The notes: a model not told the origin generated them from the sequence alone. Positions 12,893 through 25,511 are shown, numbered from the stretch's first letter. The stretch: 64,000 nt of DNA from Rusavskia elegans (GCA_011316305.1 SAUG01000034.1:425030-489029); one strand, 5' to 3'. Numbers and translations: made by a program.

Positions 12893-14099
12893 ATAAAGAT
12901 ATTGCTGCTATTTTCCATTCTATTAACTTTATCTACTTTAATTTTCGTTATTTTCGGTTATTTTATATTTACGTTTTCCTAATATACAGCTATATAAATT
13001 TACGAGTTCGTTATTCGTAATAACGCTATTTATAATAAATATTCATCGCCTAAAAAATCGATTTTAATAGTACGAAATCTACTATATCTATATAGCTATT
13101 ACTATAAAATAAAATTATTATAATACTAGAACTAATACTATTACTAATACTTTTATTATAGAATATTATATAATCGCTAGAAATACTAGTTATATTTAGT
13201 GCAAAGTAGATATTACTAAATAAAAATAAAAAAAAGTAGATTTTTAACTCTATAATATTAAAAATCTCGATACTACTATTAATTAATAGTATAGCGGGTT
13301 TTCTACTAATTTATATATAAGATTATCTTATTGTTCTAACTATTAAACTATTTATTATATATCAGTAATCTCTTTATTACTTTATTATATCTATCGTTCC
13401 AGCTTTTTATTTTTTATATTACGATTTCTATCTTTTATTACTCTATTCTATATAGTTTTATAGAATATATTAGATATTAAATTTCGTATCAAAATCTATT
13501 AGATCTTTTCTAAATATATCGGTTAAAGCGTATCTATATAGAAAATACTAGATAGTTATTTTTTTTATAATTTTATTTCCTTTATATTTCTTTCCGAAAA
13601 ATACTATATCGAGATTATATTAATTATTTAGTATATAATATTGTCTATCAGTCGGTTTCAAAACGCGTCGGTCATATATTATCTAAATAGTAAATTTAGT
13701 AATCGTAGATGGATATTAATTAGCTATTCTATAGAAGCTAGCAAATAGTACTATAAAGTATCGAAAATAGCTAATTTTGTAGCAGTAATAGTAATATTAA
13801 TTTTTTAGTATCTTTATAGATTATTTTAGCTATATATACCATACTTCTTCATTTAATCACAGATTTACTAATCTTATATATATAGCCTATAAACTTCTAT
13901 ATAAAGTTTCTTCGGCTCTATTCTATTTAATATTTTCTAATCTATTTCGAAATCTATTTTGATTTTTTATAGCTATTCCTATATTAGATTCTATCTTTTT
14001 TTACTTTTAATCTTCTTTTATTTTCGTCGAATCTGTTAATTATATATATCTATTCTATAGTTAAATAGTATATAGTAATAAAGTACGCGGTATTAAGAG
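12893..14099 (+). other. Flank of Copia-1, possible decayed coding DNA
   Basis: A forward frame from about 13.0 to 14.0 kb shows protein-like text with scattered stops, but no domain was recognised. This DNA was adjacent to 51,392 before Copia-1 inserted. Confidence 0.3.
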
Positions 14100-14104
14100 A
14101 TTTA
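14100..14104. repeat. Target-site duplication of Copia-1, left (ATTTA)
   Basis: ATTTA directly precedes the left LTR and is identical to 51387-51391 after the right LTR. A 5-bp TSD is the rule for Ty1/copia integrases. Confidence 0.85.
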
Positions 14105-14279
14105 TATTTGAAGTATAGTTACGTACAACAGCTGTATTAAAGCGCCAAAAGCGCTAGTATCGATTAGATCTAATAGTTTTAGACGCTAAAGCCTTGCTAC
14201 TTTCTTTTTATATATTTAGTTTAGGCCAAAGCCTACTTTAGTAAATCAAATTTGATATTCTATATATATAATTTCAATA
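14105..14279 (+). repeat. Copia-1 left LTR
   Basis: 175 bp. It begins TATTTGAAGTA, a RIP-altered TGTTGGAAGTA, and ends ATTTCAATA, from TTTCAACA. It aligns along its length with both Copia-2 LTRs, sharing the blocks AGCTGTA, GCGCCAAAAGCGC and TATATATTTAGTTTAGGC. Confidence 0.88.
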
Positions 14280-15682
14280 GATTATAAACTCGAAAATTCT
14301 AGCAGAATTAGTTTATTATAGTTATTATCGTTCTTCGCGAGTATTAATTCTTATATTTACCGTTTTTTATAATATTTATCGAATCTTTTTTTATCTATTT
14401 TTTCTTTTTTCGATAGATCCGATATATATAATTAAACCGTATAAAGTATTCAATATAGCAAATAACGAAGTTTATAATCGTACTATTATTTATAAATATT
14501 TCGGTAACTGCCGAAACTATAAATAGCTAAGTAGACCCTTTTTATTTTATTTTATAACTCCTTTTTAGCTATTTAAATCTTGTTTCTACTTTCGGATAGA
14601 ATATAAATCGCTAGTTTACTACGTATAGAAAATGCTATATACCGTATGGATATAATATTTCGCTAATATAGAAAGATAGTATATAAATTAAAAAAGAACT
14701 ATTCTACCGTAAATTATTATATAGAGCGTTTTAACAAATTTTCGATATTTTCCATTATTATATAGACGCTATAGTAGTCTATATAATACTGGCTATTTTA
14801 ATAAATACGGGAAGTAACAATCTAGCTATTTTAGTATAAACTGAAATTTCTATAAAATAGAAAGCTAGTAGACTATATTTCTAGCTATCGTATTTTTTCT
14901 AATTTTCTAACGGTTTAAACGAGTATCTACTATTTTAACTACCGCTCGCCTCTAGAACTAAAGCTATCGAGTTTAACCATCGATCTAACTAGCTATATCG
15001 TCTAGTTCTAAATAATATAAGCATTTAAAACTTTCTATTTACTATTAAAAACTATTATTTTATCGCTTTAATTTTCGAAACTTTATCTAACCTAATACAA
15101 ACCTTATATCTATTTCCATTTTATTATTTCCATTATTAAAATTTTATACTAATTTTTATATTTTCAAAAATTTTAAATAATTATTTTATAGTCTATCCAA
15201 TAACTCCCGGATAAGCTAAACTATTTATAATTTCTAATTTTCTATCGATAACTATAGATTTCGATATAATTAGTAGTAAATCAACTTTATAGTCTAGAAC
15301 TATCTACGTTCGGATTCTAATTACATTTCGCTATTGAAATCTCCTACTATATCTAAAAACGATCCAAATCTTTTTATAATTTTTAGCTTTTTTCTAATAT
15401 CTTTAAACAAGAATAATCTATTCGGCTATAAAATTATTATAGTTCTAAACTTTTTCTTCGAATTAATCTTTCTATAATACTATTCCTCGCGGTATTTTAT
15501 TATCTAATACTAAATTCGACGTTATATCTATCTCTATAATATCGACTATAAATAACGTTAAATTAGAAGATTCCGGCTATTTTATTAATTCTATTTTAAA
15601 ATTTGAAACCCGTTCGGATTATAAAAACTAGAAGGAAAATACTATAATCTATTATATTTTTAATATTTTTACAATAGCTAAT

Positions 15683-16115
15683 TATATATTATATACGATT
15701 TAATCATTCGGATTTTTGATTGTCTTTTACGAATTAGTACTAGAGATACTAATCGATCCAGATTACGTAATTATTTAGACTCGAATATTTGGTGCGAATT
15801 TAATTTAAAATTCTCGAAAGAACTATATCTAGACTAAAATCTAGAAGGAGATCGTAGTTTATTTAACTTTAATTAACTTAATTTACCTCGATCGAATAAG
15901 CTATTTTAAACTAAGATAATCCATTATATAAACCTTCTATATAAAAACTCCATATAAAAATTGATTTTATTAATAGAAAAAATTTAAATATTAGAATTAG
16001 TCTTCGAAGGATTCGAACTTCCGACCCGCTGGATTAACTCCGTTAACTCCGAAATAGAGCGCTAGATCCGTTAGGCCTCCAGGTCACGCAGCGTTGCCAC
16101 TGCGCCATCCAGACC
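15683..16115 (-). mobile_element. tRNA-derived SINE, copy 1, inserted in Copia-1
   Basis: About 433 bp. Read on the minus strand, the head begins GTCTGGATGGCGCAGTGG, which contains a pol III A box (TGGCGCAGTGG), and continues to a B box (AAGTTCGAATCC). The body of about 300 bp ends in AATCGTATATAA. Comparison with the empty site in Copia-2 (42.40 kb) gives a duplicated target of about 13 bp, RIP-diverged: 15669-15682 and 16116-16128. The A and B boxes are the best preserved of the five copies, so RNA polymerase III transcription is conceivable but unproven. Confidence 0.85.
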
Positions 16116-17222
16116 CCGAACCGTTAATAAAGGCTCTTTATTTCCGAATATTTTTAAATACGAAAATAGATATAAAAAATACGTCTATATAGTATTTAAA
16201 ATAATCTATAGTATTAATAGTAGAAAGTTTATTAAAAATATTATATTAGAAACTATAATAATATTAGATTAATATTAGATATAATATAGAATATATAGTA
16301 CCTGTAAATCTATAGAATTTAACGTCTAGATAAATATCTTTTATTATAATAGTTTTATCGAGAATATAGAAATCTACGTAGCTAAATTTCGCTAGTTTAT
16401 TAATGAAATTTTAGCTATAGGCGTTACTATTTTAGAAAGCCTTGTTATTTTAAAATTTCTTCGGAATTTTACTGCTTTGGTATCGCTTTCAGCAATTTCT
16501 AGATTTTATTTATCTAATAAAACGTTATTATTAGTAAAAAAGATATATAAAAATAGAAGATAATTAATCTAGACAAAACTATTGATACTAAAATATCGGT
16601 AATAAAGAATATCGCCAATATAGTAATAGCAAGTCTTTTACTACTAGAATTGAAGCTTTTCTATCTATAAATAACCCGAATAAATAAATTATTAAAGTTG
16701 ACTGCTATTTCTACTAAGACTAAAATAACTATATTAAAAATATCTATTATAATTTATATTTTAAATTAAAAAAAGATTAAAAAATAGAAAAATAAAAAAA
16801 ATATAGCGGCGATAAATACTAAAAAGATAAAAATAAAAAAATAATAAATCTAAAAATAAAACTATCGAATTAAAGTTTTTTTTAGTTTTTATTATAGTAA
16901 TACCGATTTCTACAAACTTTAGAATTATAACTTTTACTTTTATAACTTTATAGGCTTTATTAAATAAACTAGATTTTACTAATAGTTTGATATTCGACTA
17001 TATTTATAATTACTATACTATTTTCTAATTGTATATTTTAATCGAATCTAAAATAAAATCTATTTAAAATAATGTTATAACTAGTATTAGTAGTACTATT
17101 AACTTCTAATCGGTCGTTAAAAATACTATTATATTTTTTTATATTATTAATAGAAAATACCGTTTTATAAATTTCTATAATATTTTTTATATCTTCAGTT
17201 CAGTTTTAATAATCCGGATTTA

Positions 17223-18237
17223 TTTAATTAATTTGGTTTTAGTTTTATTACCCGGTAAACCAGTGGTTCGATATATAAATCAAAGGTTAGTATACCAGTA
17301 TTAAATATACGGTAGTAGAAGTTATATTCTAATTTAATTAATATAAACAACGGTTCTTTCTATAGAATTTTAATTTAAATTTACTTAGTAATATGATTTA
17401 TTTTTCTATCGATAATTTAACGTAGAGATTTTTATAGATAAATATACTTCGTAGCTATCGTTTCTTCTTCTTTTACTAGTAATATAAACCCGGTAAAACT
17501 TTTTTATATACGTATATACTCTTGTAATAGCTATACCGTAGCTAAACTAGACGATAGTACCTTTATCCGTAATAATTATATCTACTTTCGAAGATATCGA
17601 CTATCTCGTTATAGCTAGAGTAATCTATTTAACTTCGATAAAAATCTCCCCTTTATCGCCTTTAAAATACGCTATTCGATCTTCCTATCGCTCTTTAATT
17701 TAATAGATCGAGTAAAGCTTCTAACTATAGTAGCTAGCGTACTAGCTAGTAATTCTATAGCTAGCGACTGTTTTAAAACTATATAGATTAAAGAATACTT
17801 TATTAGTTTAATAGAAGATTTAGATACGAGTTATACGATAAATAAAGACGAGACTACAACTATTCGTAATTACTTTATATTATAGTAGATAGAAATAGCG
17901 GAAATATTATATATTTATAATTATTTATATCGTCGAAAAAAGACTGGATATATAGTATTTAAACTGAACCGAAGACTATAAATAACGAAGTTATATTTAT
18001 ATAGTAGAAGACTTATAATTTATATAATAGAAGATTCGTAATCGCGAATAAAAAAGGAAATCGTCAAATAGAAATGATTAACTGCGCTATAAATCTTGCT
18101 TGACGAACTACTTTAGCTGTAAAAATTTCTTTATACGTAAATACAACAATCGTTGCCGTATATAACGTTGATGAAATATATATATATATATATATTTAAA
18201 ACTCAATATAATTTCAAATAGAAATCTTTTAAAAAAG
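17223..18237 (+). mobile_element. X repeat, full-length copy X2, inserted in Copia-1
   Basis: About 1,015 bp, flanked by a perfect 14-bp duplication, ATAATCCGGATTTA (17209-17222 and 18238-18251). The single-copy target is visible in Copia-2 near 43612-43625. Heavily RIP-mutated: its last bases TCTTTTAAAAAA correspond to CCTCCCAGGGGGG in X3. The X reading frame is present but broken (about 17.53-17.88 kb). Confidence 0.85.
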
Positions 18238-19983
18238 ATAATCCGGATTTAATATTTACTATCTATATATACGAAAGTCATCTTCTACTAAATATTAAAA
18301 CTATATAACGCGGCTCTATAAAATTTTTTTTTTCTATTTATTTTTCTTTTCTATTTTTATTTTTATTAATACCCGATATAGTTTTGAAGGCTTTTATTAA
18401 AATATCAATAGAGATAGAAAATATCTAATATAGCCGGTTTAAATATCTAAATAACGAAAATTTATATAAATTAGCGAATATATCTATAGAAATCGAAAAT
18501 TTCTAAATTTAAATCGAATCGCTACGAGATAAATATACTAGATAAATAATATAAATAGTTTTATAAAAACTATATCCGTTCCGGTAACGATTTTATAGAT
18601 TTTTTTTATATTAATTTTATAAATTCTATTTTAAAAAATAAAGTACTAGTAATATATTTAAAAAGCTAATATATTTTTACTTTTTCAAAAAATAATATCT
18701 AGAGATATAGTATCTATATAACTAAATATATTTTTAAAATATTTAAATATTAGAACTATTTCTATATCTATAAAAAAAAGACGTTTTTATTTTTATATAA
18801 TTTAGTAGTAAATACGAATTCAAAAACTATATTATATCTAGAAGTTTTAGTAATAAAAGTATTTAGAATAATTCTAATATATCTGATAATCTATAATAGA
18901 ATAGTCCTATCGAATATTTAGATAAATATTAATATATAAAATCTATTCTATATTTGTTTATAACGGTTTTAATAGAAATTATCAGCCGTTTTTAATTAGA
19001 ATTAATACTTTTCTATATCTCCGATTATCTAATAATAAATTGGATATAATTTTATATAAAAAAGAATATAGTATATTTTTAAATTAAAACGAACTTCGTA
19101 TTTTAGATTTAGAAGTTTTAAAATTAGAACTATAAATATATTTTGGTCGGTTACTTTAGTAATATTATTTATAAAGTATTAAATTTTCAAAATAAAATTA
19201 ACTATACCTTTTCTATAATATTAAAAAAAAAATAAAAAATCTAGATTTATTAAATCTATAGAAATTAGAAAAATTAGAAAATAAATTCTAGTTTTCGTAG
19301 AAACGGCAGCGTACTAATAAAAAATCTAATTCTAGAAAGTCGTAGTTTTGATCTAGTAATCTTTTACTAATATTTAAATCAATAAATCTTTTTAATTAAA
19401 TCTCGATATTTTATCGAACTTCTTTTATCTATAGTTAAATTCAATTACAAGTTAATTTATCCACTAGTTTCTTTATATTACCGAAGTTAATAATTTCGAT
19501 TTAGATTTCGATAAATCACTACTCTATTATTATATTATAATATTCTAATCATTAATCGATTATATTATCTAATCTTTTATCAAAGTTTTATATAATTATT
19601 TCGAATATCGAATATTGAATAACTATATTATCTAATAACTAACGTCTATATATTTATTAATACTATAAAAATAGTTATTATATTAGAATTTTCCGAGCTC
19701 CAATCATATAAAAAAGCTATAAAATCACTTTAAATCGATGAATAATATAAGATTATAGATGAAGAGTTAATATTATTAGAATTAAAAAAATTTAAATACT
19801 ATATACTAAAATCCTACTACTTTTTAAAAAATATTTTCTAAAAAGATCATTAGATATATAAAATTAACAGAGACGTTAATGGTAAAACTACGCGTTTTAA
19901 AACGCGCGAGATTATTTATAGCTTTAAATAGATAATCGATATCTATTTTAATAAAATTTTCGTTTTTTTATTAAATTAATATT

Positions 19984-20444
19984 CTATTTATTTATTTATT
20001 TATCTATCTATACGATTTTATTATTCGAATTTTTGATTATCTTTTACAAATTTGTATTAGAGATACTTTTTGGTTAGATTACGTAATTATTTAGATTCAA
20101 ATATTCACCGCGAATTTAATTTAGAACTTCCGAAAAAGTTAGATCTAAATTAAAACCCAGAGGGAAATCGTAATCTATTTAACTTTAATTTACTTCGATT
20201 AGAAACGGCTAGACCAAAATAATCCTCTAAATAATTCCTTTATATAATTTCTATATAAACTTTATATAAAAATCGATTTAGTCGAATAGAAAAAACTTAA
20301 ATATTAGGTTAATCTTCGAAGGATTCGAACCTCCGATCCGCTAGATTAATTCTGCTAATTCCGAAATAGAGCGCGGATCCGTTAGACCGCCAGATTACGC
20401 AATTTCTATTACTACGCCATCCAAGCCATTGCGTTACCCAGACT
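19984..20444 (-). mobile_element. tRNA-derived SINE, copy 2, with duplicated head
   Basis: 461 bp, flanked by ATTAATATT (19975-19983 and 20445-20453). The empty site is in Copia-2 near 45.34 kb. The minus-strand 5' end reads GTCTGGGTAACGCAATGG and is followed by CTTGGATGGCGTAGTAATAG, so the first about 20 bases of the tRNA-like head occur twice. The tail carries a short TATT/TATC microsatellite. Confidence 0.85.
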
Positions 20445-20724
20445 ATTAATATTATATAAATCTATTTTTACTATAGATGTTTTCTACGGCTTAACCCTCT
20501 ATTAAATAGATATTAAAGCGAATGTCCTTTATAGTTATATAGATAAATTTATCTATATATTATTATATACTTGTTTTAAAAATTCTAATATAATATATAA
20601 GTTTCGAAAAATCTTTTATAGTTTTAAACAATCGCTTTAAATCTAGTAGCGCTATCTCTCTAAATTTTTTACTATTATTAGTTTATAATCTTTAGATTTC
20701 GATTAAAGTATTTTTTATAACGAT

Positions 20725-21235
20725 TAGATTGGCCGTCGGATCGGATTTCGAACCCGGGTTTATATTCCGGGTTCGAACCGAATCAGTTTTAACTTTTTTA
20801 AATATCGAATTAAATCGGTTCCGATTTTTTTAGATACCGAACCGATTTAGTTCCGAGTAAAATCTAGGTTCTTAGATTCGACCTACGAAAACCACTAAAA
20901 TCTAGTATAAAAATATAATTCTAATATAAAAATTATATCTATCTATTAAAAATTAATCTAATAAAAGGAAATGAATTACCTATATAAATTATCTATAAAT
21001 AAAATTGATTAATTAATTATTTATTATTATTATAATAGTATTATACTATATGTAGAAGATATAGTAAATCGGATTAGATTTTTATTAATTTCTATTTTAT
21101 AAATTGATCCGACTTTTAATTCTAATTTTAGAAACCGATCTATACTATTTAGTAGGTCGAGTTAAACTAATTTATTAAAACTCGGGTCGAATTTTCGAAA
21201 TACCGACAGGAACCTATATCGAAGTAGCCAGTCTA
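20725..21235. mobile_element. hAT-type MITE, copy C, inserted in Copia-1 RT
   Basis: 511 bp with ends TAGATTGGCC … GCCAGTCTA and a perfect 8-bp TSD, ATAACGAT (20717-20724 and 21236-21243). The empty site, ATAACGGT, is in Copia-2 at 45613-45620. Both ends carry nested palindromes of the CGGGTTCGAACCCG type. No coding capacity. Confidence 0.92.
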
Positions 21236-21591
21236 ATAACGATATAATTATTATTAGTATCTATTTCAATAATTTTTTTCTATATAATACTAGTTTTTAG
21301 AACTTTAATAATATTAAAATATATTTAAATAAATGTTTTTAAATACTAGATTTAGATTATATTAATTTCTACTTCGGTATAAAAATTATTAAAAATCGAA
21401 AAATCGATACTATTTAGTTAAATTAAACAATTTATTTTAAATAGATTCTAAGAAATTATAGTTTCGCTATTTTTAAAATTAATATATCTATTTTTATAGA
21501 ATCCGATTTTTATTTAGAATCCGTTCGTAAAAATCAAAACTATTTGCTATTAATAAAATATAAATATTAGAGCGCTATCGGCTCTTTAATA

Positions 21592-21981
21592 GTCTAGATA
21601 GCGCAGTAGCAGATTGCGTAACCTGGAGGTCTAGCGGATCCAGCGCTTTTCGGAGTTAGCGGGGTTAAATCCGACGGGTCGGAGGTGCGAATCCCTTAAA
21701 AGCTAATCTAATACTTGAATTTTTTCTATCGATTCTAGTCGATTTTTATATAGAGTTTTTATATATAAAGTTTATATAATAGAATATTTAATTCCAGCCG
21801 TATCTAGATAAAGTAGATTATAGATTTTAATCTAGATCTAGCTTTTTCGGGAATCTTTAATTCGATTTTTCGATAAAATACTTGAATACCAAATAATTAC
21901 GTAATCTAATCGAATTAGCGCTTCTAGCGTTAAAATCGTAAAAAATTAAAATTAAAATCCGAATGATTAATCGTATATATA
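21592..21981 (+). mobile_element. tRNA-derived SINE, copy 3, inserted in Copia-1 RNase H region
   Basis: 390 bp starting GTCTAGATAGCGCAG and ending AATCGTATATATA. The target duplication is TCGGCTCTTTAATA (21578-21591) against TCGGATTTTTAATA (21982-21995). The empty site is in Copia-2 near 45955-45968. The T-arm region reads GGAGGTGCGAATCCC, so the B box has a T-to-G change. The minus-strand open frame at 21857-22078 crosses this copy's end and is not a gene. Confidence 0.85.
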
Positions 21982-22563
21982 TCGGATTTTTAATATCTAT
22001 TATATTTAGAATTTGCTTTAAAATCGCTTTTACTATTTCTATTATTAGCCGATATTTATCTAATTTTATAAACTTCAACTAGACTACTACTAGTATCTTT
22101 AAATATTTATATAAAATCGTTTACGATATTTTTATTTATAGAATTGGTCTATTAAAGTTGAAAAAGGATATTAATACCGGTTAGATAAATAACTATAAAA
22201 TCTGTCGCTTTATTTCTAAATATATTTTCGATATTAGATCCGGCGCTATTAGCTAGTTTTCTAAACGGTAAACTATTATAGCTATATCGACTATCGAAAT
22301 AGAAATAAATAAAGAGATTAGAATTATTAAAAAAGCTATTTAGTTAAATTATATCGTAAATCAATTATCAATTAAAAGTTAGAATCTAAATTTAGAATAT
22401 CATTACTTTCGCCAAAAATCTTTAGTTCTAGAGTTAAATTGAATATATTAGTTATCAAAACTTTAAATAAAAATGAATTTAAAGTTTTATATATAGTATT
22501 TAGATTTAAAGATCTAAAAACGTTTTAATTTTTAAATAATAATAGTAAAAATCTATTTAAACT

Positions 22564-22571
22564 AGAATATC
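22564..22571. repeat. Candidate 8-bp target duplication, left side of the 26.8-kb insertion
   Basis: AGAATATC is the last Copia-1 sequence before the insertion. Copia-1 resumes with GAAAGATC at 49408-49415, and the uninterrupted Copia-2 site reads TAAAGATC (46665-46672). The match is imperfect, so the exact boundary is uncertain by a few bases. Confidence 0.5.
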
Positions 22572-22713
22572 AGCATTTTTCAAAACCGGTTTAAAGCCGC
22601 TTAATCCACGCTTAGCCGTTCAGCCGCTTATCTTTAGATTAGTTTATATCTATTCTTTAAAAATAGACTTAGCCGCTTTTAGTTTATTAAGCCGCCTAAG
22701 TCGCTTAAGTTAC

Positions 22714-22785
22714 CTAATCTACCTAAGTCTTCTAAATTATTTAAACTATCTAATCTACCTAAATCTTCTAAATTATTTAAGATTT
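22714..22785. repeat. 36-bp direct tandem repeat near insertion end
   Basis: Two units starting CTAATCTACCTAA (22714 and 22750) differ at a few C/T and G/A positions. They follow a stretch with several AGCCGC and TTAAGC motifs (22593-22700). Subterminal repeats of this kind are often transposase-binding sites. Confidence 0.75.
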
Positions 22786-24487
22786 CCTACTACTTTACTA
22801 GTCGGTAGTCGCTATAGTAGGTCTAATAACTACGTATTCGATAAAACGATCGCTTTATTTTATAATAAATATATATTTAGTATCTAGAGCTATTATTATA
22901 ATTAGGATAGCTATTTTCTATTACGTAGCTCGAATACTATATATTTAATAACCTTATAATAAACGTATAATTATAAATTTATTTCGCTATACTCGAGTAT
23001 AGTAGAATATTAATATCCGAAAACCAAATCTTTATACCTTTTATAATTTCTAGCCTACTATTCGGTACCTCTTTCTACTTTTTTTAAGCCGCTTTACTTA
23101 TAATAGCTCTTTATTAAATATCTAAAACCTACTACTAGGCTTACTAGCCTTTTTTTAACTTTTTAGTAATACCGTAAAATTTAAGTACTATTTCCAGATC
23201 CTAGTCTAAGTATATTAATTTCCTTTTCGGTAACTAACTAGTATCTTTTACCTAGTATATTACGTATAATATACTATTATCTACCTTTTATATCTAATAG
23301 AGGCGTATTTCTATTATACTACTCGCTTATATAGTACCTAGTATTCCGGCTAATAAACTCTCGCCTAAAACTATAATATCGCTAGTATTAGTCTTTTTAT
23401 AACCGGTCGTAATAGTTTTCCTATAGGATCTTTCGATAGCGCTCGTCCTATTAAAAGATTTAAACTAGTCTTTCTATCGAGTATATTAATATATACTAAT
23501 TAATTCGATACTTTTATAATATTATATACCTTTTTTATAGATTCGGCTTCGGCTCTATTATAGATCCTAGTATAGATACTAGTATAGAAAGTAGAGTTCG
23601 GATTATCTTCGCTATCGATACTCTATAATTCCGATATAACTAACTAACTATTATAAAAGTTTGCTTATTTTAAATAAACGCTAAATAAAATAGAATATAT
23701 ATATTTATTCTATTCTCTATTATATAAGTATTAAAATATTAGTATTATTTAAGATTTCTAAGTAATCCCTTCTATCGAAAGTATTCGATAATTTACTTTT
23801 TCCTTTTTTCCTTAGATTAGGCGGTATATATCTATTTTATCTAATTATCTATTCCTAGATATATTTAGTAATAGTATTCTAAACGTTATTAGGGAAAGCG
23901 TTCTACTAGTCGAAATAGTATTTGAAAGGTTCTAGATATTAGTACTTATTAGTTATATACTAAAATACTATAATAATATAGTAGTATAATCTACTTACTA
24001 TCTATATAATCGACGCCTTCGAACTTCGTTATTTTATTATCTAGTATTACTCGTTCCGCTATAGTATATTTATATAGTATATAAATAAAAATAATATATC
24101 TATTAATTAATAGGTTAAAAAACTCTATTATAGAATTATTATATTCTAAATTCCAGTCTTTACTATCGGAAAAAAATAGTTTACTAACGGCCTTTCTAAG
24201 TATTAGAACTAAGAATATCCCGTATTTTAACTACTACTCTTAGTAATTATTATCTAAAATCCAATTTAGATATTTATAATATTAACTTTTTTTATTAGAA
24301 ACAGGTTATTATTAAATAAACGTCGGATATATTATAACCTTTCTAGGTCGTCCGATAGCTAGTTAAAGTAGTCCTTTATTATATTTCGGATATAATATAT
24401 AGTCTAAGTATAGAGGTTTTATAGTATTATAAAAATCTGGTATTATTAATAGAGCTATTTTATTTATATAATTTATAATTTACTTTT

Positions 24488-25511
24488 CCCCCCTGGGAGG
24501 CTCCTGTCTGGGATTATATTGAGTTTTCATATATATATATATATTTTATCAACGTTATATACGGCAACGATTGTTGTATTTCATATATAAAGAAATTTTT
24601 ATAGCTAAAGATATATAGTTTATCAGGCAAAATTTACAGTGCAGTTAATTACTTCTATTTAATTATTTCCTTCTTTATTCGCGATTACGAATCCTCTACT
24701 ATATAAATATAACTTCGTCACTCGCAGTCCTCGGTCTAGTTCAAATACTATATATCCAGTCCTTCCTGGACGTTATATATAATTATCAGCTTCTAATATT
24801 TCCGCTATATCTACCTACTATACTGCGAAGTATCTATCTATAGTTTTCGCCTCGGCTATACTTATTATATAACCCGTACCTAAACGTTCCGCTAAGCTAT
24901 TAAAGTACTTTTTAGCCCGCGTAGCTTTAAGAGGGTCGCTAGCTGTAAGACGGTCGCTAGCTAGTACGCTAGCTACTACGGCTAGAAGCTTTACCCGGTC
25001 GATTAGGCTAAAGGGGGGTAGGAAGGTCGGATAGCGCGTTTTAAGGACGGTAAGGAGGGTATTTATATCGAAGTTAGAATAGCTTACTCTAGCTACTATA
25101 AGGTAGTCGACGTCCGCGCGGGTAGGTATAGTTATTATAGATATAGGAAGGTACTACCGTTTAGTTTAGCTTATAGCTATAGCTATTACGGGAGTATATA
25201 CGTACGTAAGGGGTTTTAGTAAGTCGTAGTACTTGCGAGGGGCTTGTATTACTGGTAAAAGAAGAAGAAGAAGCGATAACTACGAGGTATACTTATCTGT
25301 AAAAATTCGACGTTAGTTAAGTTATCGGTAGAAGGATACGTTATATTACTAAGCAAATTTAAATTAAAATTCTATAGAAAGAACCGTTATTTACGTTAAC
25401 TGAACTAGGGTATAAATTCTGCTACTGTATATTTAATACTGGTATACCAACGCTTGATTTACTTACCGAACCACTGGTTCACCGGGTACTAAAACCAAAA
25501 CAAATAACTAA
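24488..25511 (-). mobile_element. X repeat, best-preserved full-length copy X3
   Basis: 1,024 bp, flanked by ATAATTTACTTTT (24475-24487) and ATAACTTACTTTT (25512-25524), a 13-bp TSD with one C/T difference. It is markedly less RIP-mutated than its surroundings: GC-richer and with CA/TG surviving. Minus-strand landmarks, in order: TTAGTTATTTGTTTTGG start, the palindrome GAACCAGTGGTTC, the palindrome TGGTATACCA, a TTACTAGTAATA-like block, the ORF, CAACAATCGTTGCCGTATA, a TA run, and the end CCTCCCAGGGGGG. No LTR, TIR or tRNA-like head was seen. Confidence 0.85.
24818..25153 (-). CDS. X-element ORF, unrecognised protein (open in X3)
   Basis: A 111-codon open frame plus stop, without an obvious start ATG. 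It aligns codon for codon with the open frame at 59405-59722 in X4 and with a broken frame in X2. Conserved features are a TRxDVxY segment near the start, a central LIDRVKLLAVVASVLASD block, KKYFNSLAERLGTGY, and the end IDRYFAV. The central block looks like an amphipathic or hydrophobic helix. X3 carries a short in-frame tandem duplication (ASDRLT / ASDPLK) that X4 lacks. Conservation of frame between copies means it was protein-coding in the source element. Function unknown. Confidence 0.6.
   Translation of the reverse strand, partial: YLPISIITIPTRADVDYLIVARVSYSNFDINTLLTVLKTRYPTFLPPFSLIDRVKLLAVVASVLASDRLTASDPLKATRAKKYFNSLAERLGTGYIISIAEAKTIDRYFAV

Larger units (their letters stand above)
14280..22571 (+). 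pseudogene. Copia-1 gag-pol remnant
   Basis: Collinear with Copia-2 41.03-46.67 kb once the inserts at 15.68-16.12, 17.22-18.24, 19.98-20.44, 20.72-21.24 and 21.59-21.98 kb are removed. Zinc-knuckle and protease regions lie at about 16.7 and 17.0 kb. Integrase lies at about 18.3-19.2 kb, RT at about 19.9-21.5 kb, and RNase H at about 22.0-22.5 kb. MITE C sits just upstream of the codons for the RT catalytic YxDD box. Stops occur throughout. Confidence 0.85.

Noticed and set aside
18180..18195. TA-dinucleotide runs (also 24521, 52866, 58105, 59353) as separate microsatellite features
   Set aside because: Either part of the X repeat's conserved TA run or expected in DNA this AT-rich.
21857..22078. 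Minus-strand 73-codon open frame
   Set aside because: Runs across the SINE3 tail and the Copia-1 RNase H region on the wrong strand; a shadow frame.
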